From Arenibacter sp. 6A1 (GTDB lineage: Bacteria > Bacteroidota > Bacteroidia > Flavobacteriales > Flavobacteriaceae): a DNA stretch of 64,000 bases. The position numbers were made by a program, and so were the translations under genes. This document shows, piece by piece, positions 34,704 through 44,040 of the stretch. Every line of letters starts with the position of its first letter. The first letter of the stretch is position 1. The notes beneath the pieces were generated by a model. The model saw only the letters and a list, made by a program, of their open reading frames with translations, was not told the DNA's origin and did not search any database. The stretch covers positions 1 to 64,000 of the forward strand of contig NZ_JAAXCQ010000016.1 in the NCBI RefSeq assembly GCF_012272855.1, written 5' to 3'.

Positions 34704-36002
34704 TTATTTACTATTGTATTTTTCCATATAGCGCTTCCATAGTTCTGTCTGGTGCGTTTCTAGGGAAATATCCCTGCCGTCTATAAATGCCCGCGTCAAT
34801 TGATTGGTACGCATGTCTAAGGCGTCGCCTTCCGAAATGAACAGTGTAGCACTTTTACCAACTTCCAAACTTCCGTAATCGGCATCTATACCCAAAATCT
34901 TTGCAGGATTACTGGTAATCATCTGTAAAGCCTTTTCCTTGGATAATCCTTGCTGAACTAATTGCCCTGCGTAAAATGGAAGGTTTCTGTTTTGGAAATT
35001 AGATTGGTGCATATTTTGTATCCCCACTACTAAACCGGCATCGGATAATAACTTAGGTAGTTTAAAAGGAAGATCATAATCGTCGTCATCAAACTCAGGT
35101 AAGTTATGAGGGGCCCTTACTAAAACGGCTACCTTGTTTTCTTTTAAAAAGTCTGTGATCTTATAGGCATGATACCCACCTACAAGAACAATATGCTGTA
35201 TACCCAATTTTTTGGCGAAGGTAACGGCATCTATGATTTCTTTTTCCCCATCGGCAGCAATATATAGCTTCTGAGTTCCGCTAAACAAACCTTGTGAAGC
35301 TGCAAAGGCAGGGTTTACCGAGGCCGGGGTAGTCTTTCCGTATGCTATGGCATTTTTAAAGAAGGTTTCTATATCGCCTACCTCCTTGGCATAGTCTTTA
35401 TTGGGTTTAAAAGCGGCATCTTCACCTAGCCACCAACGACCTTGTTTAAAACTATTGGGCCAATTCAAATGAATACCGTCATCTGTTTTTACCGCCGCAT
35501 CTTCCCAGTTCCAAGCATCGAATTGCACTACCGAGGAAGTTCCGGAAATGGTACCCCCTTTAGGTGAAATTTGCCCCATAAGCACCCCATTGGGACGCAT
35601 GCTTTCTACTACTTTAGATTCTGCATTATAGGCAATTAAGCTGCGGATATGAGGAATCATTTCCCCTATTTCGTCCTTGTCGTTTGTTGCTCTTACGGCG
35701 TCTATTTCTACAAGTCCCAAGGAAGTACAAGTAATTATAAATCCAGGATACACATGTTTTCCTGTAGCATTAATAAGGGTTCCCTGTCGTGCTATTTTTG
35801 TCTTGGCATCACCTACAAAAGTAATTTTTCCGTCTTGGAACATAATTAAGGAATTCTCAATGACTTCCCCATTTCCAAGGTGGGCAACGGCTCCTTCAAC
35901 AGAAAAAGCTTCCGATTGTTTTGGTGCTGGTGTTTGCTGGGCAAAACTAGGTAGACTACAAATTAGTAGCACTACTGATATGATATTTCTAATTATTTTC
36001 AT
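34704..36002 (-). CDS. amidohydrolase family protein, probably catalytically degenerate
   Basis: A 432-residue exported protein (signal peptide ending SFAQQ) with a metal-dependent amidohydrolase fold, imidazolonepropionase-like: N-terminal composite domain, GKHVYPGFI near 81-89, and the C-terminal MITSNPAKILGID and GSLEVGKSATLFI motifs near 365-390. The metal-binding HxH that should follow PGFI is replaced by ITCTS (90-94), and later metal-binding His/Asp residues are not evident. It is therefore likely a pseudoenzyme or uses another site. It lies 12 bases after the larger amidohydrolase in one operon. Confidence 0.8.
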   Translation of the reverse strand: MKIIRNIISVVLLICSLPSFAQQTPAPKQSEAFSVEGAVAHLGNGEVIENSLIMFQDGKITFVGDAKTKIARQGTLINATGKHVYPGFIITCTSLGLVEIDAVRATNDKDEIGEMIPHIRSLIAYNAESKVVESMRPNGVLMGQISPKGGTISGTSSVVQFDAWNWEDAAVKTDDGIHLNWPNSFKQGRWWLGEDAAFKPNKDYAKEVGDIETFFKNAIAYGKTTPASVNPAFAASQGLFSGTQKLYIAADGEKEIIDAVTFAKKLGIQHIVLVGGYHAYKITDFLKENKVAVLVRAPHNLPEFDDDDYDLPFKLPKLLSDAGLVVGIQNMHQSNFQNRNLPFYAGQLVQQGLSKEKALQMITSNPAKILGIDADYGSLEVGKSATLFISEGDALDMRTNQLTRAFIDGRDISLETHQTELWKRYMEKYNSK

Positions 36003-36014
36003 CTCTATTATATT

Positions 36015-38972
36015 TTAAAGGCTATCACAATGAAATAGTTCGTCGGTATTTTTTTGGGGCTCTTGTGTTGCTGCGCCCTTACCTTTTTCTTTTAACATTA
36101 AATTGATCAATTGACTCCTTTCTGCTTTAATGGCCTCTCTTTGTTGTTTGTCTTTTTCTAGGTCAAAATAAACCGTCCCGTCTATAAGGGTTTTCTCTGC
36201 CTTGGCATAAACCGATAGCGGGTGATCGTTCCAAAGGACTAGATCGGCATCTTTTCCTTCTTTAATACTCCCTACACGCTCGTCTATATGTAACAATTTA
36301 GCCGGATTAATAGTGATCATTTTCCAGGCTTCCAACTCTGTCATTCCACCGTATTTTACGGTTTTAGCAGCCTCTTGGTTAAGTCTTCTCGACATTTCGG
36401 CATCATCGCTATTAAGTGCTACGGTAACACCTTGACTTTGCATAATGGCGGCATTGTACGGAATAGCATCGTTTACCTCATATTTATAGGCCCACCAGTC
36501 ACTAAAAGTAGAGGCGCCAACACCGTGTTCTTTCATTTTGTCGGCAACCTTATAGCCTTCCAAAATATGGGTAAAGGTATTTACCTTAAAATTGAATTTT
36601 TCGGCCACCTTCATCAACATATTTATCTCACTTTGCACATAGGAATGGCAACTGATGAAACGTTCTCCGTTAAGGATTTCTACTAGGACTTCCATTTCCT
36701 CATCGTATCTAAAAGCCTGTCCACTTTTCTTTTTAGCCTCGTATTCCTTAGCTCTTTGGAAGTAATTGATCAGCATTTGTTCTACTCCCATTCTAGTTTG
36801 TGGGAAACGGCTATAGCTGTTCCAGTTAGACTGTTTTACATTTTCTCCCAAGGCAAATTTTATGAATTTGGGCGAATTGCTGTAGATCATTTCATCGGCA
36901 CTTACTCCCCATTTTAATTTAAGGATCGCAGAACGGCCACCGATAGGGTTTGCCGATCCATGTAATAATTGGGCCGTAGTGACACCACCGGCCAAATTCC
37001 TGTAAATGGCAATATGTTCTGGGTTTACAACGTCTTCCATGGTAACTTCGGCAGAAGAGTTCTGACCACTCTCATTAACCGCCAAGGCTGCAATATGGGT
37101 ATGTTCATCGATGATACCAGCAGTAAGGTGTTTTCCTGTAGCGTCTACCACAGTAGCACCACTGGCCTTTAAGTTTTTGCCTATTTTCGCTATTTTTCCG
37201 TTTTTAACCAAGACATCGGTTGCTTCTAATATTCCTGCATCTTCACTAGTCCAAACGGTAGCATTTTTAAACAATATAGTTTCTTGTTGCGCTTTGCTTT
37301 TGTATCCATAACCAAGGTTAGGGTAGGTAAGGGCCAATACCTCTGAGGAGTCGTCATTACTGGCGTCAGCTTTCTTTTCCTTTTCATCGAAGGGCGCTGT
37401 TTTGGTCGCTTTAAAAGTCGATTCTGACCCGTTAGGAAGCCATAATCTTCCTGTCAAGAGGTCCGTGGAAGGATCTACTGGTGCGGTCATACGGTACACC
37501 TTATCGCCTTCTTTGTTATTAAAAGAAAGTTCAACCCATTGGTTGTCAAAATTTATTTTAGCAGTGAGTTTGTCTTCTCCTTCTTTTACCTCTACCTTTG
37601 GCTTGTTGATTTCCCCAGAAATAGAAAGTTTATATGTATTCTCGCCGGCTACTAAATCGTATTCGCCCCGGATATCTTTCTGATTTTTATCGAGTATAAT
37701 ATTTTGTTGGCCTTGTACCCAGTTTTCATAAAGAAGGGTTTCTTTTTCAAAGATATCGCCAGAGGTGATCAGGAAATTGGCAAGGGATCCTTTTTCCAAG
37801 CTTCCTATCTGATTGGTTTTTCCCAATATTTGTGCAGGAACCGTTGTAAGGGCTGCCAAGGCCTTTTCTTTCGGCAATCCGTAGGCGATGGCTTTTAATA
37901 AGTTTGATTTAAAACTAGCAGTTTCTTTTAAGTCGTGTAGCGTAAAGCTAAAAGTTACACCATGCTCTGCCAATACCTTAGGATTGGTGGGCGCCTGGTT
38001 CCAAAAACGCATATCTTCCAAGCTAACGTATTCTGCCTGATATGGATTAGAAACATCATAGGCGACAGGAAAATTTAAAGGCACTATCAAAGAAGCATTG
38101 GTAGCTTTTACTTCATTAATGCTTTCAAATTCGTTGCCCCCGGCTAAAATAGTATATTGGATGTTAAAAGCATCGCCGATTTTGTCGGCCCTTAAAATAT
38201 GTCCCTTGTCTTTAGCTTCAAATATTTGAACTAAATTTTTATGTGCTATCAAGGCTTCCAAAGAGCGGTCTTTAGTGGTGCTGTTTCCCTTGGCATACCA
38301 ATCCATATCGTGGTACATCTGTCGCAATAAAGCCATAGATCCCATGAGCGATGTAGGGTAAGATTGTTGGCTAGTAACACTTTTTTTAAATGATAAATAC
38401 TGTGCAGATTTGTCGTCGAGCACTCTATCATTGTCCGTGCCATTACTGTTTAACGTAATTAAAGCCCCTGTTCCACGTACAATTCCGTCTTGGATATGGG
38501 TATTGACCACCCCAAAACCGGCTTCCCGTAATTCCTTGGCTTTTTTGTCGTCGAAACTAAAGCTGGAAAGGGCATTTTTTTCGGACATGATATGGTCATT
38601 CCAATAAAAACCTTCCCTCGATGGACCGTATTGTGCCGTTCTGCCGCCATTGCTAGCCTTTTTTGGTTTTTCTACCCCAAAATCTGAATAAATATCTATA
38701 AAAGAGGGGTATATGTATTTGCCTTCTAAATTTATAATCACCGTGTTTTTTGGGATACTAACAGATTTCGCGGCCTGAACGACCTTGCCGTTTTGTATCA
38801 ATAAGGTCCCGTTATCCAGTATTTTAGTCGGACTGATGTAAATTTTAGCATTGGTGAAGGCAGTAAAGTTATTGTTGTCTGCCTTTACGCCTTCATTGTT
38901 AGGGAAGTAATCCTGTGCAAACAAGGAAACGCTACACCATAAGGTGGCGAGCGCTAGAAATCGCATTTTCAT
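36015..38972 (-). CDS. tandem-domain amidohydrolase, exported
   Basis: A 985-residue exported protein (signal peptide ending SLFAQD) with two amidohydrolase domains. The N-terminal one (about 30-430) has the composite and GSLEKGSLANF segments but no HxH: YPSFIDIYSD replaces the usual PGFIDxHxH. A beta-rich linker follows (430-550). The C-terminal domain (560-960) has a full metal set: HTH 624-626, K-type ligand in GENVK near 710, H776, H802 and D856. It is probably a secreted peptidase or amidase. It is the first gene of the operon; double-domain forms are found in other Bacteroidota. Confidence 0.85.
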   Translation of the reverse strand: MKMRFLALATLWCSVSLFAQDYFPNNEGVKADNNNFTAFTNAKIYISPTKILDNGTLLIQNGKVVQAAKSVSIPKNTVIINLEGKYIYPSFIDIYSDFGVEKPKKASNGGRTAQYGPSREGFYWNDHIMSEKNALSSFSFDDKKAKELREAGFGVVNTHIQDGIVRGTGALITLNSNGTDNDRVLDDKSAQYLSFKKSVTSQQSYPTSLMGSMALLRQMYHDMDWYAKGNSTTKDRSLEALIAHKNLVQIFEAKDKGHILRADKIGDAFNIQYTILAGGNEFESINEVKATNASLIVPLNFPVAYDVSNPYQAEYVSLEDMRFWNQAPTNPKVLAEHGVTFSFTLHDLKETASFKSNLLKAIAYGLPKEKALAALTTVPAQILGKTNQIGSLEKGSLANFLITSGDIFEKETLLYENWVQGQQNIILDKNQKDIRGEYDLVAGENTYKLSISGEINKPKVEVKEGEDKLTAKINFDNQWVELSFNNKEGDKVYRMTAPVDPSTDLLTGRLWLPNGSESTFKATKTAPFDEKEKKADASNDDSSEVLALTYPNLGYGYKSKAQQETILFKNATVWTSEDAGILEATDVLVKNGKIAKIGKNLKASGATVVDATGKHLTAGIIDEHTHIAALAVNESGQNSSAEVTMEDVVNPEHIAIYRNLAGGVTTAQLLHGSANPIGGRSAILKLKWGVSADEMIYSNSPKFIKFALGENVKQSNWNSYSRFPQTRMGVEQMLINYFQRAKEYEAKKKSGQAFRYDEEMEVLVEILNGERFISCHSYVQSEINMLMKVAEKFNFKVNTFTHILEGYKVADKMKEHGVGASTFSDWWAYKYEVNDAIPYNAAIMQSQGVTVALNSDDAEMSRRLNQEAAKTVKYGGMTELEAWKMITINPAKLLHIDERVGSIKEGKDADLVLWNDHPLSVYAKAEKTLIDGTVYFDLEKDKQQREAIKAERSQLINLMLKEKGKGAATQEPQKNTDELFHCDSL

Positions 38973-39162
38973 ATAGATTAGTGTTTGTTTATTAGGTGTC
39001 TAAAGATAAAATTCGGGAACTAATTAGACGTGACGTTTGGTTTTTTTTAACATTTAGGAAGCGATCGATAAGCAAAGCCTAAAAGAAAGTGATCGATTAA
39101 TATGGTAGCATGAAAAAAAATGTGGATCCTTTGTCAATTTTTCTAGACATCGGGCATTTCGA

Positions 39163-39245
39163 TTTGGGCGTTCCCTCCTTTGTCGGGCGGGCCATTGGCT
39201 ATATCCCTTGCTGCGCTGCGGGGATGCCGCCGCTGTCCCTAACGC
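39163..39245 (-). repeat. dispersed structured repeat, copy B
   Basis: The minus-strand copy of the GC-rich element. Reading the minus strand, it begins GCGTTAGGGACAGCGGCGGC and ends GAGGGAACGCCCAAA. Compared with copies A and C, it differs mainly in the middle (CCAATGGCCCGCCCGACAAAG region). It occupies the 357-bp gap between the large amidohydrolase and DUF3810 genes; the rest of this gap is AT-rich without a gene. A minus-strand open frame of about 87 codons crosses the repeat but is judged a by-product of it. Confidence 0.85.
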
Positions 39246-39329
39246 AAAGCCATTAAACCAAGGCAACAGTATCGCTAAGTTTAATAGTAGCGAAAGCATA
39301 ATTCGTGGGAATACCATATAAACCCGGAA

Positions 39330-40397
39330 TTACAACGGTTTATCTAAATAGTAGGTAACCAAAAGGGATACCACCAAATTATAGCTTTTTATTCCTTGTT
39401 TCTGATTATTGGCTTTTAAAAAAGTATTAAAAACAGACTTAAATACAGGTTCCATGGGGTTTTCATGTTCTGCCCAAAAATCTGAAACTTCTTTGAAATT
39501 CTTTTTCACACCACCGTGAAGACGGTTGTAGCTACTCTTAAAAAGGATGCTGTCTCTTCGGTGGAGTTCTCCCAAACAATAACTGAGCGCATAGGCATAA
39601 GCCGAATATTTAAAATATATATCCTCGTTGTTAACGGTTGCCAAATAGCCTATAAAATTGGTTTCGTTTTCTGCAGAGTAGCCCAACTGGTGTCCTACTT
39701 CATGGGCGCTAACCACGGGGAATCTAAAATTGGGCAGTAGGCTATTGGTTTGGGCCTCATTGGTAAAGGGGTTTAAATATCCCCCATAGCCCATATAAGT
39801 TAATGGCCAGCTCCAAAGTGATTTTTTGAGACTGGGATGACGATATTCAAATAAAGGATGGTTTTTTTTCAATTGCTCATATCCCTTGAGTGTTAGTTTA
39901 AAAATTTCCTTTTTAGAATAAGGGATGGCTACCATAGCACTAGTGTCCAATGTAATTTGGAAATGTGTTTCATTGGTCTTGGTTATCAAACGGTCTATAA
40001 AATTTACCAAATCTTCCTGACTGTGCTTTGGTGGTAACTCTAAGGTCTTGGCAAGGGGTTGTCTATAGTAATTAAATCCCCATAGTAAATGAAAAGTAAA
40101 ATAGGCAATAGAGAAAACCATGGCAATATTCCTTAGGAAATACAATGGTTTTTTCTTGATTGTTAGTCTGTTAACAACAAGGTAGCGAATTCCTATTACA
40201 GCTAATGCGGTATAGATAAGGTCACCTATAGAAAATGGCAGCCATCCTAGCATGATACGCCAAAAGTTAGAAACCATTGGGTATATACCTTGGCTGTAAT
40301 AGGTTTCTATAATTTCCGGGTAATTTCCCAGCCATTTAACCAATAAGATTTGAGGGATGATTAAGACGGCTATTATATTTTTGATTCTATTGTTCAT
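39330..40397 (-). CDS. DUF3810 domain-containing membrane protein with HEXXH-like motif
   Basis: A 355-residue protein; I use the ATG at 40397 (MNNRIKNIIAV), which follows the TATTTTTG box by five bases, rather than an upstream start. Three N-terminal membrane helices (about 5-25, 45-65, 85-100) precede a soluble domain with the motif HEVGHQLGY near 230 and a downstream Glu in ETNFIGYLA. This resembles a zinc-metalloprotease site (HExxH). DUF3810 is a Bacteroidota family of unproven activity. It is divergent from pepD. Confidence 0.8.
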   Translation of the reverse strand: MNNRIKNIIAVLIIPQILLVKWLGNYPEIIETYYSQGIYPMVSNFWRIMLGWLPFSIGDLIYTALAVIGIRYLVVNRLTIKKKPLYFLRNIAMVFSIAYFTFHLLWGFNYYRQPLAKTLELPPKHSQEDLVNFIDRLITKTNETHFQITLDTSAMVAIPYSKKEIFKLTLKGYEQLKKNHPLFEYRHPSLKKSLWSWPLTYMGYGGYLNPFTNEAQTNSLLPNFRFPVVSAHEVGHQLGYSAENETNFIGYLATVNNEDIYFKYSAYAYALSYCLGELHRRDSILFKSSYNRLHGGVKKNFKEVSDFWAEHENPMEPVFKSVFNTFLKANNQKQGIKSYNLVVSLLVTYYLDKPL

Positions 40398-40402
40398 CGA
40401 CC

Positions 40403-40410
40403 CAAAAATA
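40403..40410 (-). promoter_or_regulatory. TAnnTTTG box of the DUF3810 gene
   Basis: The minus strand reads TATTTTTG here, five bases before the ATG at 40397. It decides the start and implies a leaderless message. The upstream TTG is not well placed. Confidence 0.5.
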
Positions 40411-40443
40411 GTTAATAATCTCGCATAGTTGTTTTTCAATGTG

Positions 40444-40451
40444 TATTTTTG
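40444..40451 (+). promoter_or_regulatory. TAnnTTTG box of pepD
   Basis: TATTTTTG lies 18 bases before the ATG at 40470. It contains the in-frame TTG (40449) that would otherwise be a longer start, so that start can be discounted. Confidence 0.5.
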
Positions 40452-40469
40452 AACTTGGAAAATAGCATT

Positions 40470-41930
40470 ATGAGTAAAGAAATAAGAGTTTTAGAGCCTA
40501 AAGCAGTATGGAATAAGTTCGCCGATTTAAACGAAGTTCCTAGACCTTCAAAAAAGGAGGAAAAGGTAATTCAGTTTATGGTCGATTTTGGCAAAAGTCT
40601 GGGTTTAGAGACCATGGTAGATACTGTAGGTAACGTTATTATTAAAAAACCTGCTACTACGGGGATGGAAAATAGGAAGGTAGTGATCCTTCAATCGCAT
40701 TTGGATATGGTGCATCAGAAGAATGCCGATACCGTTTTCGATTTTGATACCCAGGGCATACAAATGTTTGTAGAAGGTGATTGGGTAAAGGCAAAAGGAA
40801 CTACTTTGGGTGCCGATAACGGCATGGGAGTGGCCACGATTATGGCTTTGTTAGAAAGCACAAGCATTCCTCATCCAGCTTTAGAAGCCTTGTTTACTAT
40901 CGATGAAGAAACTGGTATGACGGGGGCTATGGGATTAAAAGGCGGACTGTTGCAAGGAGAAATATTATTGAACCTGGATACGGAAGAAGATGATGAAATA
41001 GATATAGGATGTGCAGGAGGAATAGATGTTACCGCAAAAGGTAGCTATAGTGAAATAACATCTTCGTCAGATGCTTTGGCTTTCGAAATTAAAATTAAAG
41101 GCTTGTCGGGCGGACATAGCGGAATGGATATTCATAAAGGCTTGGGAAATGCCAATAAGCTTATGAATAGTTTGCTATGCGATGCTCAGCAGGAATTACC
41201 CCTTAATATTTCAGAAATAGACGGCGGTGGATTGCGAAATGCAATTCCTAGGGAAAGTAAAGGGACAGTGGTCGTAAAAGCAACGGATGCCGATACGTTT
41301 AAGGAGGTTTTTGAAACTTTGTCCCAAAAACTGATCAAAGAATACGCTGCTACCGAACCTAACCTGCAGATAGTTTACACCGCTATTGATGTTCCAGTAA
41401 AAATGATGGATGCCGATGCTCAAGGAAAGCTTCTGGCAGCTTTGAAAAAAGCACACAACGGGGTATATGCTATGAGTGAGGCTATGGACGATTTGGTAGA
41501 AACATCTAACAATATCGCAAGGGTAACGGTAAAAGAAGGTACCGTTAAAATTAGCTGCTTAACAAGATCATCGGTAGAACAGGGTAAAATGGAATTGGCG
41601 AACCAGCTAAAGGATGCTTTTGAGGCCGCTGGGTATGAAGTGACTTTTAGCGGGAGTTATCCTGGATGGAATCCTAATCCAGATTCAGGGATTTTAAAAG
41701 TGTTGGAAGCAAAGTACGAGGAGCTTTTTAAGGCTAAAGCCAATGTAGTTGCTTGCCATGCCGGATTGGAATGTGGAATTTTAGGTCAAAACTACCCAGA
41801 TGTAGATATGATAAGTTATGGACCCACTATTAGAGGGGCCCATTCCCCTGACGAAAGAGTAAGTATTTCATCGGTACAGAAATTTTGGAACTATACCTTA
41901 GAAATCCTTAAAAATATTCCCGAGGCTTAA
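40470..41930 (+). CDS. pepD: aminoacyl-histidine dipeptidase (M20, PepD)
   Basis: A 486-residue cytosolic dinuclear zinc peptidase of family M20C, cleaving Xaa-His and other dipeptides. Visible ligands and catalytic residues are LQSHLDMVHQ near 75, LGADNGMG near 117, the catalytic Glu in DEETGMTGA near 147, LNLDTEEDDE with the bridging Asp near 172, and CHAGLECGIL near 430. The dimerisation lid includes GGHSGMDIH near 216. The start is the ATG after the TATTTTTG box. A terminator follows at once, so it is monocistronic. Confidence 0.92.
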   Translation: MSKEIRVLEPKAVWNKFADLNEVPRPSKKEEKVIQFMVDFGKSLGLETMVDTVGNVIIKKPATTGMENRKVVILQSHLDMVHQKNADTVFDFDTQGIQMFVEGDWVKAKGTTLGADNGMGVATIMALLESTSIPHPALEALFTIDEETGMTGAMGLKGGLLQGEILLNLDTEEDDEIDIGCAGGIDVTAKGSYSEITSSSDALAFEIKIKGLSGGHSGMDIHKGLGNANKLMNSLLCDAQQELPLNISEIDGGGLRNAIPRESKGTVVVKATDADTFKEVFETLSQKLIKEYAATEPNLQIVYTAIDVPVKMMDADAQGKLLAALKKAHNGVYAMSEAMDDLVETSNNIARVTVKEGTVKISCLTRSSVEQGKMELANQLKDAFEAAGYEVTFSGSYPGWNPNPDSGILKVLEAKYEELFKAKANVVACHAGLECGILGQNYPDVDMISYGPTIRGAHSPDERVSISSVQKFWNYTLEILKNIPEA

Positions 41931-41972
41931 GACATTCCTATTAGATAAAGGCAGTATTAAACTTGATAATGG

Positions 41973-42010
41973 AAACCCTCACCTGGAGAAATAAAAGGTG
42001 AGGGTTTTTA
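41973..42010 (+). terminator. pepD terminator
   Basis: A perfect 12-bp stem (41973-41984 with 41996-42007) with an 11-base loop and a short T-rich tail, 43 bases after the pepD stop. Confidence 0.8.
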
Positions 42011-42069
42011 TTTTAGGTTAGATACCAAAATTTTATTAACTTTAAGAAGATACTAAAAAAGATAATGTT

Positions 42070-42528
42070 ATGGGAATCAAAAGTTTTCAAGGGCCAATGG
42101 TGCCACAGCCAAATGAGAAAATATCATTGCGGGTTTGCGATTATATGACCAGGAAACTAATAACATTTAAACCCGAAGAGTCCGTAGAAACGGTTATTAT
42201 GGCTCTTTTAAAACACAAAATTTCTGGTGCCCCTGTTGTAAATAACAACAATGAACTGGTTGGAATTATTTCTGAGGGGGATTGTATTAAATATATTAGT
42301 GAAAAAAGATATCACAACCTTCCATCTAATAATAGTATTGGCGATCATATGGTAAAAAATGTGGAAACCATTGATGGGAATATGAATATTTTTGATGCTG
42401 CCAATAAATTCTTAGCGGAGAAACGACGACGTTTTCCCATTGTAGAGAATGGAAAATTAGCAGGACAAATTTCTCAAAAGGATATTTTAAAAGCAACCTT
42501 AAAATTCAAAGCCAATGATTGGAAATAA
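42070..42528 (+). CDS. CBS domain-containing protein
   Basis: A 152-residue protein consisting of two CBS motifs in tandem (about 20-80 and 92-145). Typical features are VCDYMTRKLITFKPEESV, a GAPVVNNNNELVGIISEGD segment, then a second FPIVENGKLAGQISQKD copy with the G-x-I-S/T-x-x-D motif. A CBS pair binds adenosine ligands (AMP, ATP, SAM or c-di-AMP) as a regulatory module. No partner enzyme is fused or adjacent. It has its own terminator about 100 bases downstream. Confidence 0.87.
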   Translation: MGIKSFQGPMVPQPNEKISLRVCDYMTRKLITFKPEESVETVIMALLKHKISGAPVVNNNNELVGIISEGDCIKYISEKRYHNLPSNNSIGDHMVKNVETIDGNMNIFDAANKFLAEKRRRFPIVENGKLAGQISQKDILKATLKFKANDWK

Positions 42529-42630
42529 TCGGAAGGTATAATCTCTGTAAATGCTTATTGACTTTGTGATATAGCGCTAAAAGGGAAGAAGTTATTTCCG
42601 AGGTTCTTTCGTCAAAAGTTACTTGTATAA

Positions 42631-42655
42631 AAAAGCACCCTCAGGTGTTTTTTTT
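42631..42655 (+). terminator. terminator after the CBS-domain gene
   Basis: A seven-pair stem including one G-T pair (42633-42639 with 44-50), a CTCA loop and an eight-T run, preceded by an A-run. Confidence 0.65.
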
Positions 42656-42691
42656 GTTTGAAGGCCTTTTAGGTTGCTTCTAAGCTATTTT

Positions 42692-42774
42692 GCGTTAGGG
42701 ATCGCAGCGGCATCCCCGCCGCAGCGCAAGGGATATAGCGAAGAGCCCGCCCGACGAAGGAGGGAACGCCCAAA
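42692..42774 (+). repeat. dispersed structured repeat, copy C
   Basis: The third copy, nearly the same as copy A over most of its length: it opens GCGTTAGGGATCGCAGCGG and ends GAGGGAACGCCCAAA. The main differences lie in the CCCCGCCGCAGCGCAAGGGA region and in ATAGCGAAGAG versus ACAGCGGAGAG. It sits in the 391-bp gap between the CBS-domain gene and the peptidylprolyl isomerase gene, flanked by two terminators. No real gene is seen here; a 94-codon plus-strand frame across it is an artefact. Confidence 0.85.
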
Positions 42775-42841
42775 TAATTATTCTATAAACTATAGCAGTT
42801 CGGAACCAAATCTTTTTAAAGAATCCATTTCTCAATTTGAT

Positions 42842-42903
42842 CCAAAAAAAAAACTTGTCGTTCGCATAAGGTCCCAAAGGGGGTATGCAAACCGACAAGC
42901 TTT
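42842..42903 (-). terminator. terminator of the gldI-PPIase operon
   Basis: A long hairpin (42851-42860 with 42893-42903, continuing inward with one mismatch) is followed on the minus strand by about nine T residues (A-run 42844-42852 on plus). It lies 17 bases after the isomerase stop. Confidence 0.78.
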
Positions 42904-42919
42904 TATAGGGTACTTTGTC

Positions 42920-44029
42920 TTACTTTGTTATTTCAGTAATTTCAAGATCGAAAACTAAATTTGCGTTCGGTGGAATTACATTTCCTGCGCCACTGGCACC
43001 ATATCCTAGGTGTGATGGAATAAATAAACGAACCTTGTCGCCTTCCTTCATCTGCAAAAGTCCTTCTCTGAACCCTGGAATCAAACGAGCCTCAGGACTG
43101 TAATCCATAGGTATTGCCTGATAGCCGCCACCTTGTTTTCTGTTGGCATCGAACTTTCCGAATTTTGTCGCAACTTCTTCATAATTGCTGTCAAATAGGG
43201 TACCGTCTGATAAATATCCGGCATAGTATACATTTACTTTCTGGCCAACTCTTGGCTTATCGCCAGTGCCTTCCTTCAAGGTAAATACTTTAAGACCAGA
43301 AGGTAGTTCTTGAGCAGATTTTTCCTGTTCATTGATCTCTGCTACAAAATCGTTTTTTAATTTTTCCATGGCCTTTACCCTCGCTTCTTCTTCTGCGAAG
43401 TAATCTGTCATGATTTGTACGGCATCAAACTTTTTGGCCGCCTTGCCATTTCGTATAATCTCGATGGTTTCCATGACCACATCATCAACCGGTTTATCTC
43501 TCTCGGCAGTGGCAACATTGGCAATAGAATCTACTACATCCAGTCCTACAACAACTTCCCCAAATACGGTATGTCTGCCGTCTAAAAATGGCGTTTCCTT
43601 ATGCGTGATAAAAAACTGACTTCCGTTGGTTGCCGGTCCCGAGTTGGCCATAGATAAAATACCTGCCTTATTGTGTTTCAAAGAGTCATTTATTTCGTCC
43701 TTGAATTTATAGCCTGGATTTCCAGTACCGGTACCCGTTGGGTCGCCTCCCTGTATCATAAAGTCCTTAATGACTCTGTGGAAAATAATACTGTCGTAGT
43801 ATTTTTTTCCTTTGTACTCTTCATTGACAAAAGGATTTTTTCCTTCGGCCAATGAAACAAAATTTGCTACCGTGACCGGCGTCTTTTCGCTTTCTAATTT
43901 TATGATAATATCGCCTTTATTGGTTTTGATGTCTGCAAAAAGACCATCGCCCAAATCTGCATGCTTGCTAGACTTACAGCTCGAAACAGCAATGGAGATC
44001 ATTGCCAATAATAAATAGGTTTTTTTCAT
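42920..44029 (-). CDS. cyclophilin-FKBP fusion peptidyl-prolyl isomerase lipoprotein
   Basis: A 369-residue lipoprotein (lipobox VSSC, Cys18). The cyclophilin domain (about 30-195) has FHRVIKDFMIQGGD and GSQFFIT near 82-142. A helical linker (200-240) leads to an FKBP domain (260-368) with VYYAGYLSDGTLFDS, IPGFREGLLQMKEG and the SHLGYG motif. Both active-site cores look complete. It should assist folding of exported proteins in the periplasm or at the outer membrane. It is 11 bases downstream of gldI in the same leftward operon. Confidence 0.9.
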   Translation of the reverse strand: MKKTYLLLAMISIAVSSCKSSKHADLGDGLFADIKTNKGDIIIKLESEKTPVTVANFVSLAEGKNPFVNEEYKGKKYYDSIIFHRVIKDFMIQGGDPTGTGTGNPGYKFKDEINDSLKHNKAGILSMANSGPATNGSQFFITHKETPFLDGRHTVFGEVVVGLDVVDSIANVATAERDKPVDDVVMETIEIIRNGKAAKKFDAVQIMTDYFAEEEARVKAMEKLKNDFVAEINEQEKSAQELPSGLKVFTLKEGTGDKPRVGQKVNVYYAGYLSDGTLFDSNYEEVATKFGKFDANRKQGGGYQAIPMDYSPEARLIPGFREGLLQMKEGDKVRLFIPSHLGYGASGAGNVIPPNANLVFDLEITEITK

Positions 44030-44040
44030 TTGATGAAATT

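Noticed and set aside
39054-39317. 87-codon minus-strand frame over repeat copy B
   Set aside because: Its only distinctive part is the translated repeat, which also appears in a different context at copy C; no start signal or domain.
42674-42958. 94-codon plus-strand frame over repeat copy C
   Set aside because: It crosses the repeat and a terminator and runs antisense into the isomerase gene; same translated repeat as in copy B.
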